Assembly (NCBI RefSeq): GCF_001277195.1 | Contig: NZ_CP012268.1 | Span: forward strand, 1,798,001-1,862,000 | DNA from: Cronobacter muytjensii ATCC 51329 | Lineage (GTDB): Bacteria; Pseudomonadota; Gammaproteobacteria; Enterobacterales; Enterobacteriaceae | Direction: 5' to 3' | DNA length: 64,000 bases | Shown: positions 24,490-31,843 of the stretch, one piece after another | Layout of the letters: every line of letters starts with the position of its first letter | Position numbering within the stretch: position 1 is the first letter of the stretch | Position numbers and translations under genes: made by a program | The notes under the pieces: model-generated | The model's input: only the letters and a program-made list of their open reading frames with translations | Told to the model about the DNA's origin: nothing | The model's database searches: none

Positions 24490-24500
24490 GGTAGTTAAGT
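24490..24500 (+). promoter_or_regulatory. Possible RspR element upstream of manD
   Basis: GGTAGTTAAGT at 24490-24500 recurs closely (GGTAGTTAGTA, 27169-27179) before ydfI, the other transcription unit of the mannonate cluster. A shared element before both units points to one regulator, most simply the local GntR protein RspR. Confidence 0.3.
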
Positions 24501-24555
24501 CAGTTGTTCGCGGTGCGTACAGTTTGCGTATCGCCATGTCTAAAAGGAAAGATGC

Positions 24556-25770
24556 ATGAAAATCAGTAAGGCGGAAGTGTTTGTCACCTGTCCCGGTCGC
24601 AACTTTGTCACGCTAAAAATCACAACGGAAGATGGGCTCACCGGGTTGGGCGATGCCACGCTTAACGGGCGTGAACTGTCAGTGGCGAGCTACCTGCGCG
24701 ATCATCTCTGTCCACAGCTGGTGGGGCGTGATGCGCAGCGCATCGAAGATATCTGGCAATTTTTCTATAAGGGCGCCTACTGGCGACGCGGCCCGGTAAC
24801 GATGTCAGCCATTTCGGCTATCGACACCGCGCTGTGGGATATCAAAGCCAAAGCCGCCGGGATGCCGCTTTATCAGCTGCTGGGCGGCGCGTCGCGCGAA
24901 GGCGTGATGGTCTACTGTCACACCACCGGCTACACCATCGATGACGTGCTGGACGACTACGCGCGTCATAAAGAACTCGGCTTTAAGGCAATTCGCGTGC
25001 AGTGCGGCGTACCGGGCATGAAAACCACGTACGGCATGGCGAAGAGCAAAGGCGCGGCGTATGAGCCCGCCACCAAAGGGCAATGGCCGGAAGAGCAGCT
25101 CTGGTCAACGGAGAAATACCTCGATTTCACGCCAAAACTGTTCGAAGCGGTGCGCAGTAAATTCGGCTTTCACGAACATCTGCTCCACGACATGCATCAC
25201 CGTCTGACGCCCATCGAGGCCGCGCGTTTTGGCAAAAGCATTGAAGATCACCGGCTGTTCTGGATGGAAGATCCAACGCCCGCCGAAAATCAGGCCTGCT
25301 TCCGGCTTATCCGCCAGCACACCGTGACGCCCATTGCGGTCGGCGAAGTCTTTAACAGCATCTGGGACTGCAAGCAGCTCATAGAAGAGCAGTTGATTGA
25401 TTATATCCGCACCACCGTTACCCACGCGGGCGGCATCACCGGCATGCGGCGCATCGCCGATTTCGCCGCGCTGTATCAGGTGCGCACCGGCTCGCATGGC
25501 CCGTCGGATCTCTCACCCGTCTGCCACGCCGCCGCGCTGCATTTCGATCTCTGGGTGCCGAACTTCGGCGTGCAGGAATATATGGGCTATTCGGCGCAGA
25601 TGCTGGAGGTCTTTCCGCACAGCTGGACTTTCGACAACGGCTATATGCATCCGGGCGACAAGCCGGGGCTTGGCATTGAGTTCGATGAAAAGCTGGCGGC
25701 GAAATACCCCTACGATCCGGCTTATCTCCCGGTCGCCCGCCTCGAAGACGGCACGCTGTGGAACTGGTAA
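24556..25770 (+). CDS. rspA: D-mannonate dehydratase-family enzyme (ManD/RspA)
   Basis: Enolase-superfamily enzyme of 404 residues, the size of E. coli RspA. Metal ligands appear as Asp212 (HDMHHR), Glu238 (WMEDPTP) and Glu264 (VGEVFN). The catalytic residues Arg147 (AIRVQCG), Tyr159 and His214 of the ManD group are all present. The reaction is dehydration of D-mannonate to 2-keto-3-deoxygluconate. Some RspA proteins are weak or act on gluconate, so specificity needs assay. The following genes, an ExuT-like transporter and a mannonate oxidoreductase, support a hexuronate role. It starts a unit with the transporter 50 bp downstream. The E. coli partner rspB is absent. Confidence 0.88.
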   Translation: MKISKAEVFVTCPGRNFVTLKITTEDGLTGLGDATLNGRELSVASYLRDHLCPQLVGRDAQRIEDIWQFFYKGAYWRRGPVTMSAISAIDTALWDIKAKAAGMPLYQLLGGASREGVMVYCHTTGYTIDDVLDDYARHKELGFKAIRVQCGVPGMKTTYGMAKSKGAAYEPATKGQWPEEQLWSTEKYLDFTPKLFEAVRSKFGFHEHLLHDMHHRLTPIEAARFGKSIEDHRLFWMEDPTPAENQACFRLIRQHTVTPIAVGEVFNSIWDCKQLIEEQLIDYIRTTVTHAGGITGMRRIADFAALYQVRTGSHGPSDLSPVCHAAALHFDLWVPNFGVQEYMGYSAQMLEVFPHSWTFDNGYMHPGDKPGLGIEFDEKLAAKYPYDPAYLPVARLEDGTLWNW

Positions 25771-25820
25771 GCCCGGCGCGCCTGTCCCTGCGATAACATC
25801 ACAATACCCGGACCCTACCC

Positions 25821-27098
25821 ATGAAAATTAAACATCTACGCTGGTATATGATAGGCCTGGTGTCACTGGGCACGATTATCAATGCGCTGGCGCGCAGTTC
25901 GCTCAGCGTTTCGGCCCCGACGTTGTTTACCGAGCTCCATATTAATGAACAACAATACGCCTGGATCTTGAGCGCCTTTCAGTTCGCCTACACGATTGCG
26001 CAGCCCCTTTGCGGCTTCTTTATCGATGTGGTGGGCTTAAAGCTCGGCTTTTTCATCATGATTATCGCCTGGTCGGTGACCAATATGGCGCATGCTGCCT
26101 GCCATTCGTGGGGCGGCCTGGCCTTTTTGCGCGGGCTGATGGGGCTGAGCGAAGCCTCAGCCATTCCGGCTGGCGTAAAGTGCAACTCAGAGTGGTTCCC
26201 GGCGAAAGAGCGCGGCATTGCGGGCGGGGTTGCGAATATCGGCACCTCCATTGGCGCGATGCTGGCGCCGCCGCTCGTGGTGTGGGCCATCATGGCGTAC
26301 AACTGGGAAATGGCGTTTGTGATAACCGGCGCGCTCGGCCTGGTGTTCGCGGTCATCTGGTGGTTCGGCTATGAGTCTCCGGCGCGCCACCGCGCGCTGA
26401 GCGTACAAGAGGCGCAGTACATCGATGAAGGGCAGGAGAAACATCTGGAGGCAGACGGCAGCAAACCGTCAGTCATGCAGATCCTGCGGCAGCGTAATTT
26501 CTGGGGGATCGCGCTGCCGCGTTTTCTGGCCGACCCGGCCTGGGGCACCATTAACTTCTGGCTGCCGGTCTATCTGATGACCGTTCGACACATGCCGCTT
26601 AAAGATATCGCGCTGTTCGCCTGGCTGCCGTTTCTGGCGGCGGATTTCGGGGGCATGGCGGGTGGGTTTTTAAATAACTTTATGATGAAGCGCTGGAATA
26701 TCTCGACCATCAACGCGCGGCGCATCGGGTTCAGCACCGGCGCGGTACTGATGCTGCCGCTGGCGTTTGTCGGGTTTGTCGACAGTGCCTATATGGCGGT
26801 CGGGCTGGTGTCCATCTGCGCGTTCGCGCACCAGATGTTGTCAACCCAGGTGATTACGATGGCGACCGATCTCTTTCGCCGTAATGAAACCTCCACCGTC
26901 AGCGGTTTTGCCGGCACGGCAGGCTGGACGGGCATTTTTATCTGCACGCTTATCATGGGCGGCCTGGTGAAAACCGTTGGTTACAATCCCTTCTTTATTA
27001 TTCTGAGCATGATGGACATCCTCGGCGCCATTATTCTCTGGACCGTGGTAAAAGCGCCCGGTCACGAAAAACTCGCCGCAAAACCCGTCACGATCTGA
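25821..27098 (+). CDS. MFS transporter, hexuronate/aldonate type (ACS family)
   Basis: Twelve-helix transporter of 425 residues of the anion:cation symporter family, similar in style to ExuT. It starts with MKIKHLRWYMIGLVSLGTIINALARSS, has an Arg within helix 1 typical of this family, and ERGIAGGVANIGTSIGA in helix 4-5. It lies in the same unit as the mannonate dehydratase gene, 50 bp downstream. The likely substrate is mannonate, fructuronate or a related hexuronate, inferred from context. It could also be an RspA-linked gluconate transporter. Confidence 0.82.
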   Translation: MKIKHLRWYMIGLVSLGTIINALARSSLSVSAPTLFTELHINEQQYAWILSAFQFAYTIAQPLCGFFIDVVGLKLGFFIMIIAWSVTNMAHAACHSWGGLAFLRGLMGLSEASAIPAGVKCNSEWFPAKERGIAGGVANIGTSIGAMLAPPLVVWAIMAYNWEMAFVITGALGLVFAVIWWFGYESPARHRALSVQEAQYIDEGQEKHLEADGSKPSVMQILRQRNFWGIALPRFLADPAWGTINFWLPVYLMTVRHMPLKDIALFAWLPFLAADFGGMAGGFLNNFMMKRWNISTINARRIGFSTGAVLMLPLAFVGFVDSAYMAVGLVSICAFAHQMLSTQVITMATDLFRRNETSTVSGFAGTAGWTGIFICTLIMGGLVKTVGYNPFFIILSMMDILGAIILWTVVKAPGHEKLAAKPVTI

Positions 27099-27130
27099 TC
27101 CCGGCTCTGCCCCTCGGCCCTTATGCGAAA

Positions 27131-27148
27131 GCGTGATGTAAATCACGC
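27131..27148 (+). promoter_or_regulatory. CRP-cAMP site upstream of ydfI
   Basis: GTGA (27133-27136), six bases, TCAC (27143-27146), within the perfect dyad AAAGCGTGAT-GTAA-ATCACGCTTT (27128-27151). It fits the CRP consensus core well and lies 115 bp before ydfI. The same dyad could act as a hairpin after the transporter gene, but no T-tract follows. Confidence 0.6.
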
Positions 27149-27151
27149 TTT

Positions 27152-27174
27152 ACTACCATTCTAGTTAAGGTAGT
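27152..27174. promoter_or_regulatory. ACTACC-N11-GGTAGT palindrome, possible RspR operator
   Basis: An inverted repeat immediately downstream of the CRP site. The GGTAGTTA part recurs before rspA (24490). A GntR-type repressor site is the simplest reading; this is inference. Confidence 0.35.
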
Positions 27175-27262
27175 TAGTAAAAGCTGTCGCAAATCATAAA
27201 GCGCGCCGCTGCGATGCGTAGGCTTCATACAAATTACTTTATTTATCAAATGAGTCATGACT

Positions 27263-28729
27263 ATGGAAAACACGCTTCTTAAAGCCCGCGCCATTCTCCC
27301 CACGTATGACCGCGACGCGCTCACCGCCCGCATTGTTCACCTCGGCTTTGGCGCGTTTCATCGCGCGCACCAGGCGGTTTACGCCGATATTCTCGCCGCA
27401 GAGCACGGCAGCGACTGGGGGTATTGCGAAATCAACCTGATCGGCGGAGAGCAGCAAATCGCCGATATCCGGCGTCAGGATAACCTCTATACCGTGGCGG
27501 AAATGTCGGCCGACGCCTGGCGCGCCCGCGTGGTCGGCGTGGTGAAAAGCGCGCTGCATGCTGAGGTGGATGGCCTGGACGCCGTGTTCGCGGCGCTCTG
27601 CCAGCCGCAGGTGGCGATTGTGTCACTCACGATCACCGAGAAAGGCTACTGCCATTCGCCCGCGACCGGCGAGCTGGTCATTGACAACCCGCTTATCGCC
27701 GCCGACCTGTCGCATCCGCAACGTCCATCCTCTGCTGTCGGAGTGATTGTCGAGGCGCTGGCGCGCCGTCAGGCCGCCGGGCTTAAAGGCTTTAGTGTGA
27801 TGTCCTGCGATAACATGCCGGAAAACGGCCGCGTGGCCCGCAACGTGGTGACGGCCTACGCCCGCGCGGTGAACCCGGCGCTGGCCTCGTGGATTGAAAC
27901 GCACGTGACGTTTCCTTCGACGATGGTGGACCGCATTGTGCCCGCCGTGACGCCGGAGACGCTCGATAGCATCGCCGCTATCACTGGCGTACGGGACCCC
28001 GCGGGCGTCGCCTGCGAGCCGTTCCGCCAGTGGGTAATTGAAGATAACTTCGTGGCGGGCCGCCCCGCATGGGAAAAGGCGGGGGCGCAGCTGGTGCGCG
28101 ACGTGGTGCCGTTTGAAGAGATGAAACTGCGCATGCTCAACGGCAGCCATTCGTTTCTGGCGTATCTCGGCTATCTGGCGGGTTACCCACATATCAACGA
28201 CTGCATGGAGGATGACCATTACCGCCGCGCGGCCCGCATGCTGATGCTCAATGAACAGGCGCCGACGCTGCGCGTGCAGGGGGTGGATCTTGCGCACTAC
28301 GCGGATTTGCTGATTGAACGTTACAGCAACCCGGCGCTGCGCCACCGCACCTGGCAAATCGCGATGGATGGCAGCCAGAAGCTGCCGCAGCGCTGGCTCG
28401 ATGCCATCCGCTGGCACCGGGCGCACGGCAGCCGTCACGATCTGCTGACGCTCGGCGTCGCAGGCTGGATGCGCTATGTGAGCGGAGTGGATGAGCAGGG
28501 CAAGGCGATTGAGGTTTGCGATCCGCTGCTTGACGCGATTCAACAGGCGGTGCGTATCAGTGAAGATGGCGAGGCGCGCGTACATGCGCTTCTGGGGCTG
28601 AAGGCGATTTTTGGCGATGATCTCGCGCAGCAGCCGGCGTTTGTGGCGGCAGTGACGCAAGCCTATCACCTGTTGTTATCGCACGGCGCGAAAGCCACGG
28701 TGGCGGCATATATGCAGCAAATGGCGTAA
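27263..28729 (+). CDS. ydfI: D-mannonate oxidoreductase / fructuronate reductase-like protein YdfI
   Basis: NAD-dependent polyol-specific long-chain dehydrogenase (mannitol dehydrogenase family), 488 residues. The N-terminal nucleotide-binding motif is VHLGFGAFHRAHQ, and the catalytic KxxxxNxxH motif is present as KLRMLNGSH. It closely resembles E. coli YdfI, assigned as D-mannonate oxidoreductase, interconverting fructuronate and mannonate. The second ATG (27263) aligns with the homologue start; the ATG at 27257 would add two residues. It has its own upstream region with a CRP site. It feeds mannonate to the dehydratase encoded upstream. Confidence 0.88.
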   Translation: MENTLLKARAILPTYDRDALTARIVHLGFGAFHRAHQAVYADILAAEHGSDWGYCEINLIGGEQQIADIRRQDNLYTVAEMSADAWRARVVGVVKSALHAEVDGLDAVFAALCQPQVAIVSLTITEKGYCHSPATGELVIDNPLIAADLSHPQRPSSAVGVIVEALARRQAAGLKGFSVMSCDNMPENGRVARNVVTAYARAVNPALASWIETHVTFPSTMVDRIVPAVTPETLDSIAAITGVRDPAGVACEPFRQWVIEDNFVAGRPAWEKAGAQLVRDVVPFEEMKLRMLNGSHSFLAYLGYLAGYPHINDCMEDDHYRRAARMLMLNEQAPTLRVQGVDLAHYADLLIERYSNPALRHRTWQIAMDGSQKLPQRWLDAIRWHRAHGSRHDLLTLGVAGWMRYVSGVDEQGKAIEVCDPLLDAIQQAVRISEDGEARVHALLGLKAIFGDDLAQQPAFVAAVTQAYHLLLSHGAKATVAAYMQQMA

Positions 28730-28856
28730 CGCGGCGGTGGATGCGCGACAGGAAAAGGGATGAAGAGAAGTGGCGGGATTCTGACGGCGCAAGCGTGGGC
28801 GGCGCTTCGGGACTTACTCTGAACAGGCTGTCATGTTCATTATTTGTCGCACGTGG

Positions 28857-28881
28857 GGCGGGTAAGCGCAGCGAACCCGCC
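28857..28881. repeat. REP-like palindrome, copy 3
   Basis: GGCGGGTAAGCGCAGCGA followed by ACCCGCC, a single copy between ydfI and ydfZ, which converge here. The same core occurs seven other times in this window, always between genes. Confidence 0.75.
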
Positions 28882-28900
28882 ATTCACAACGCCTGCGTTA

Positions 28901-29104
28901 TTAATTCATACCCAGACGAATCAACTCGATCGGCTCGAATTTACCTTCGCAGCCTTCCACTTCCACGGTACGGCCACGACGGATCTGCTCCGGAGTCAGG
29001 CCGTCGCCGTGGATGGCTTTAATGATGCCGGTTTCGCCGGAGGTGCTGATCATTACGCGGCTGCCGGTAGTAATGGCGTTACGGTTGCGATCGTAGGTCA
29101 TCAT
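28901..29104 (-). CDS. ydfZ: YdfZ, putative selenium-binding small protein
   Basis: A 67-residue protein, the E. coli length, starting MMTYDRNRNAITTGSRVM and ending ELIRLGMN. It has one cysteine (VEGCEGK). E. coli YdfZ has been reported to bind selenium non-specifically; its function is unknown, and its gene is FNR-activated. The ATG at 29104 follows GGAG with good spacing. An FNR site lies about 73 bp upstream, so anaerobic expression is expected. Its occurrence near a selenate-reductase-like operon in the same window may be coincidental. Confidence 0.9.
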   Translation of the reverse strand: MMTYDRNRNAITTGSRVMISTSGETGIIKAIHGDGLTPEQIRRGRTVEVEGCEGKFEPIELIRLGMN

Positions 29105-29176
29105 GGTGATATCTCCTCTGAATAGTTGGGAATGATCCAGACGAGGCCCATTTTAAAAATCACGACCACAAAAACG

Positions 29177-29190
29177 TTAATCTCGATCAA
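29177..29190 (-). promoter_or_regulatory. FNR site of ydfZ
   Basis: TTAAT-CTCG-ATCAA (29177-29190) matches nine of ten consensus positions for FNR. It is placed suitably for activation of the leftward ydfZ promoter. Confidence 0.75.
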
Positions 29191-29228
29191 AAACGAGGCA
29201 TTTGTGTGATGAATGTCACGCCGTCTGA

Positions 29229-30125
29229 TTACTCTCCGGCAGGCGCGTTACGCACGATTTTTCCGCTCGCGATATCAATATCGATGGTCGCCACAACGGG
29301 GGCAACCTCAGGATCTGCGCCGCCGCGACACCCCTCGCGGGTATGGTCTTCGCGCACCAGCAGGCGATACACGCCGCCATCCTGCGCGTTCTCATAGAAA
29401 ATGCACTGGCCACGCGGGTCGAGCAGCAACGAAACGGTGCGGGTCACGCGGGCAAGCGGACTGGTGCTGATATCGTCACGCCACACATCGTGCGCGTTGG
29501 TCGCGCGAAGCGAGGCCGCGTCGAGCCAGCCTTTAATAATGCGTCCGTCTTTGCCATACCACGTCGCCTCGCGGTATCCGGCGTCCGGCAGCGTCCGGCT
29601 GACGCTCACCGTGTCGCCGTCCACCAGAAACAGGGTTGTGCTGCGGCACTGCGCATCGGGGGCGGAGTAGAAGAAATGGCGACCGCTGCCCGTCACCTGA
29701 TAACGGGTGCCCGCGTCAGGTAATGGCGTATCGTCAGGGGCCGGCAGCCGGGCGGCGCAGACGCCCTGTGGGGTTAATGCGTCAGGCTGCGCGCGCAGGG
29801 CGGCGGTTTCCATCCAGCCCGTCGCCACGCGCCCGGCGGCATCACGATAGCGCACCCAGGCGAAGGGGCGCGCCGCGTCATCGCGATTGTCCGCCTCGCT
29901 GCGGGAAAGCCGAACCACCTGCACCGCGTCGCCGGGCACCAGAAACGCCGCGAGTTTGCACTCCGGCGACGGGGCGGAATAGAACCTGGCGCGGGCCGCG
30001 CCGGTCACCGTACTGACGGATGACGTGAAATCCGCGGCGGCCGTGGCGATGGCCTCTTTTTGCAGGCAGTCCGCCAGCAGCGGAGAAGAGAAAAGGGCGC
30101 AGCCCAGCAGCAGTAATGCGCGCAT
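29229..30125 (-). CDS. Secreted protein with two SH3b-like repeats
   Basis: Exported protein of 298 residues with a signal peptide (MRALLLLGCALFSSPLLA-DC). Two repeats of about 70 residues follow. Each has F-YSAP-x-x-C near its start, a FLV-GD-V strand, then W...DGR...GW and a terminal LR (about residues 45-115 and 140-210). This layout resembles bacterial SH3 domains that bind peptidoglycan or metal-ligand surfaces. The C-terminal part (RTVSLLLDPRGQCIFYE) has further cysteines. A lipobox-like LLGC lies too early to be convincing. The start at 30125 follows AAGGATG; codons up to 30143 are possible. No function can be assigned. Confidence 0.65.
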   Translation of the reverse strand: MRALLLLGCALFSSPLLADCLQKEAIATAAADFTSSVSTVTGAARARFYSAPSPECKLAAFLVPGDAVQVVRLSRSEADNRDDAARPFAWVRYRDAAGRVATGWMETAALRAQPDALTPQGVCAARLPAPDDTPLPDAGTRYQVTGSGRHFFYSAPDAQCRSTTLFLVDGDTVSVSRTLPDAGYREATWYGKDGRIIKGWLDAASLRATNAHDVWRDDISTSPLARVTRTVSLLLDPRGQCIFYENAQDGGVYRLLVREDHTREGCRGGADPEVAPVVATIDIDIASGKIVRNAPAGE

Positions 30126-30158
30126 CGCATCCATCCTTAGCAAAGTAACGTCGCGCAG

Positions 30159-30845
30159 CTAGTCTTCGCTGAACCAGTCGCGGTTTTCCTGGCGGATCAG
30201 CAGCACCGATTCGCTGATTTCCTGCAAATGCAGACGCATCGTTTCATCGGCGGCCTGCGGATCGCGCCGCTCCAGCGCGTGAAAAATATCGTTATGCTGG
30301 CGCAGCAGCATTTCCGGCGGGGAGACGTGATCAAGGCTCATGTAGCGCACCCGGTCGATGGTCGCTTTAATATTCTCCACCGTGTCCCAGGCGAGCTGGC
30401 AGTCAGCCACCTGCGTCAGGCGGTAGTGAAATTCGTCGTCAAGCTGGAAGAAATCGCTCAGCTGTTTGCGGTCAATGGCGGTGCGCTGCTGGTTAAGATT
30501 TTGCTCAAGCTGATAGAGAGAGGCGTCGGTCAGCATTGTGGCCGCGCGCTGTACCACCGCCCGCTCAATGGCCTGACGCACAAAACAGCCGTTGCGCACC
30601 TGGCGCAGCGAGATTTTATTCACGAAACTGCCGCGCTGCGGGCGGATCTGAATCAGCCCGTTTTCCGCAAGCTTAATAAACGCCTCGCGCACCGGCTGGC
30701 GCGACACGTCAAAGCGCACCGACACCTCTTTCTCCGAAAGCGGCGTGCCAGGCGGGATCAGACAGTGCACGATATCGCGGCGCAGGATGCGGTAAATTTG
30801 TTGACTCACCGGCTGGGTCGGGTTGAGCGGAGTTTCAGCGGCCAT
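30159..30845 (-). CDS. rspR: GntR-family regulator RspR (YdfH)
   Basis: FadR-subfamily repressor of 228 residues, the same length as E. coli YdfH/RspR. The N-terminal winged helix-turn-helix (about 10-80, SEKEVSVRFDVSRQPVREAF) precedes an all-helical FCD effector domain with the metal-ligand residues DDEFH, RQHNDI and HLQ-type histidine. In E. coli it represses rspAB. The target here is most likely the mannonate operon 2-6 kb away on the other strand. It lies downstream of ydfG on the same strand with 91 bp between. Confidence 0.92.
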   Translation of the reverse strand: MAAETPLNPTQPVSQQIYRILRRDIVHCLIPPGTPLSEKEVSVRFDVSRQPVREAFIKLAENGLIQIRPQRGSFVNKISLRQVRNGCFVRQAIERAVVQRAATMLTDASLYQLEQNLNQQRTAIDRKQLSDFFQLDDEFHYRLTQVADCQLAWDTVENIKATIDRVRYMSLDHVSPPEMLLRQHNDIFHALERRDPQAADETMRLHLQEISESVLLIRQENRDWFSED

Positions 30846-30936
30846 TCTTCTGTCTTTATTTGCGGGTTACTGCGGCAATTTACCATTAATTGCCCACCCC
30901 GCCCAGCGGCGGCGCGGGGAACGGGCAAGGCGGGAA

Positions 30937-31683
30937 CTACTGGCGGTGTACGCTAAGCCCGGCAAAGCTCTGGCTGACCGGCATCATCTCCAGCGTGTTG
31001 ATGTTGACATGCGCAGGCAGCGAAGCTACCCACCAGACGGCCTCGGTCACATCTTCCGGCGTCAGCGCGTTCGTGTTTTCGTAAGTTTTACCGGCTTTGT
31101 CATCGTCGCCTTTAAAGCGCACGTTTGAGAACTCCGTGCCGCCCACGAGACCCGGCTCAATATCGGTCACGCGGACCGCGGTGCCATGCAGATCGGTGCG
31201 CAGGTTAAGGCTGAACTGGCGCACAAACGCTTTGGTCGCGCCGTAAACATTGCCGCCCGCGTAAGGCCAGCTACCCGCCGTGGAGCCGATGTTAATCACG
31301 TGTCCGCGATTGCGCTCCACCATGCCCGGCAGTACGGCGCGGGTCATATACACCAGCCCTTTATTGTTGGTGTCTATCATATTTTCCCAGTCTTCGACGC
31401 TCGCTTTATGCGCAGGCTCCAGCCCCAGCGCCAGCCCGGCGTTATTGACCAGCACGTCGATGTCGCGCCACTCCAGCGGCAGACTACTCATCGCCTCTTC
31501 AATAGCCGCGCGGTTGCGCACGTCCAGTTGCAGCGTCAGCACGCTCTCGCCGAGCGCGTCTTTCAGCGCATCAAGACGCGCCTGGCGGCGGCCTGTTGCG
31601 ATCACTTTATGGCCGTTTTTCACAAAACGACGGGTAATGGCCTCGCCAAAGCCTGCCGTGGCGCCGGTAACCAGAATAATCAT
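30937..31683 (-). CDS. ydfG: NADP-dependent 3-hydroxy acid dehydrogenase YdfG
   Basis: Short-chain dehydrogenase of 248 residues, the E. coli length. The dinucleotide motif TGATAGFG lies at 6-13 and the catalytic residues are Ser134, Tyr147 and Lys151 (YGATK). The enzyme oxidises L-allo-threonine and serine and reduces malonic semialdehyde, a toxic intermediate of uracil breakdown. The ATG at 31683 follows AGGAACAGCG; the longer start at 31698 is rejected, because MIILVTGA is the conserved N terminus. It is divergent from dcp and upstream of rspR, as in E. coli. Confidence 0.94.
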   Translation of the reverse strand: MIILVTGATAGFGEAITRRFVKNGHKVIATGRRQARLDALKDALGESVLTLQLDVRNRAAIEEAMSSLPLEWRDIDVLVNNAGLALGLEPAHKASVEDWENMIDTNNKGLVYMTRAVLPGMVERNRGHVINIGSTAGSWPYAGGNVYGATKAFVRQFSLNLRTDLHGTAVRVTDIEPGLVGGTEFSNVRFKGDDDKAGKTYENTNALTPEDVTEAVWWVASLPAHVNINTLEMMPVSQSFAGLSVHRQ

Positions 31684-31843
31684 CTCGCTGTTCCTCAAGG
31701 CTTTTTCAGAACCGTTACCTTAGCACGCGCGGCGCGAACTGTGGAATATCACTTCCTGATAGCTTGCGTCGTGAAACCATTGCTGTTTAGGACGTGGCTG
31801 CATAAGCTGTGATTTTGCCATCACGCTTTTGCGGGAGACTTTC

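Noticed and set aside
27128..27151. Terminator after the hexuronate transporter gene
   Set aside because: The dyad has no T-tract and fits a CRP site better, though it may fold in RNA as well.
27623..28669. 348-codon minus-strand ORF
   Set aside because: Antisense to ydfI, with low-complexity His/Arg/Gln composition typical of a shadow frame.
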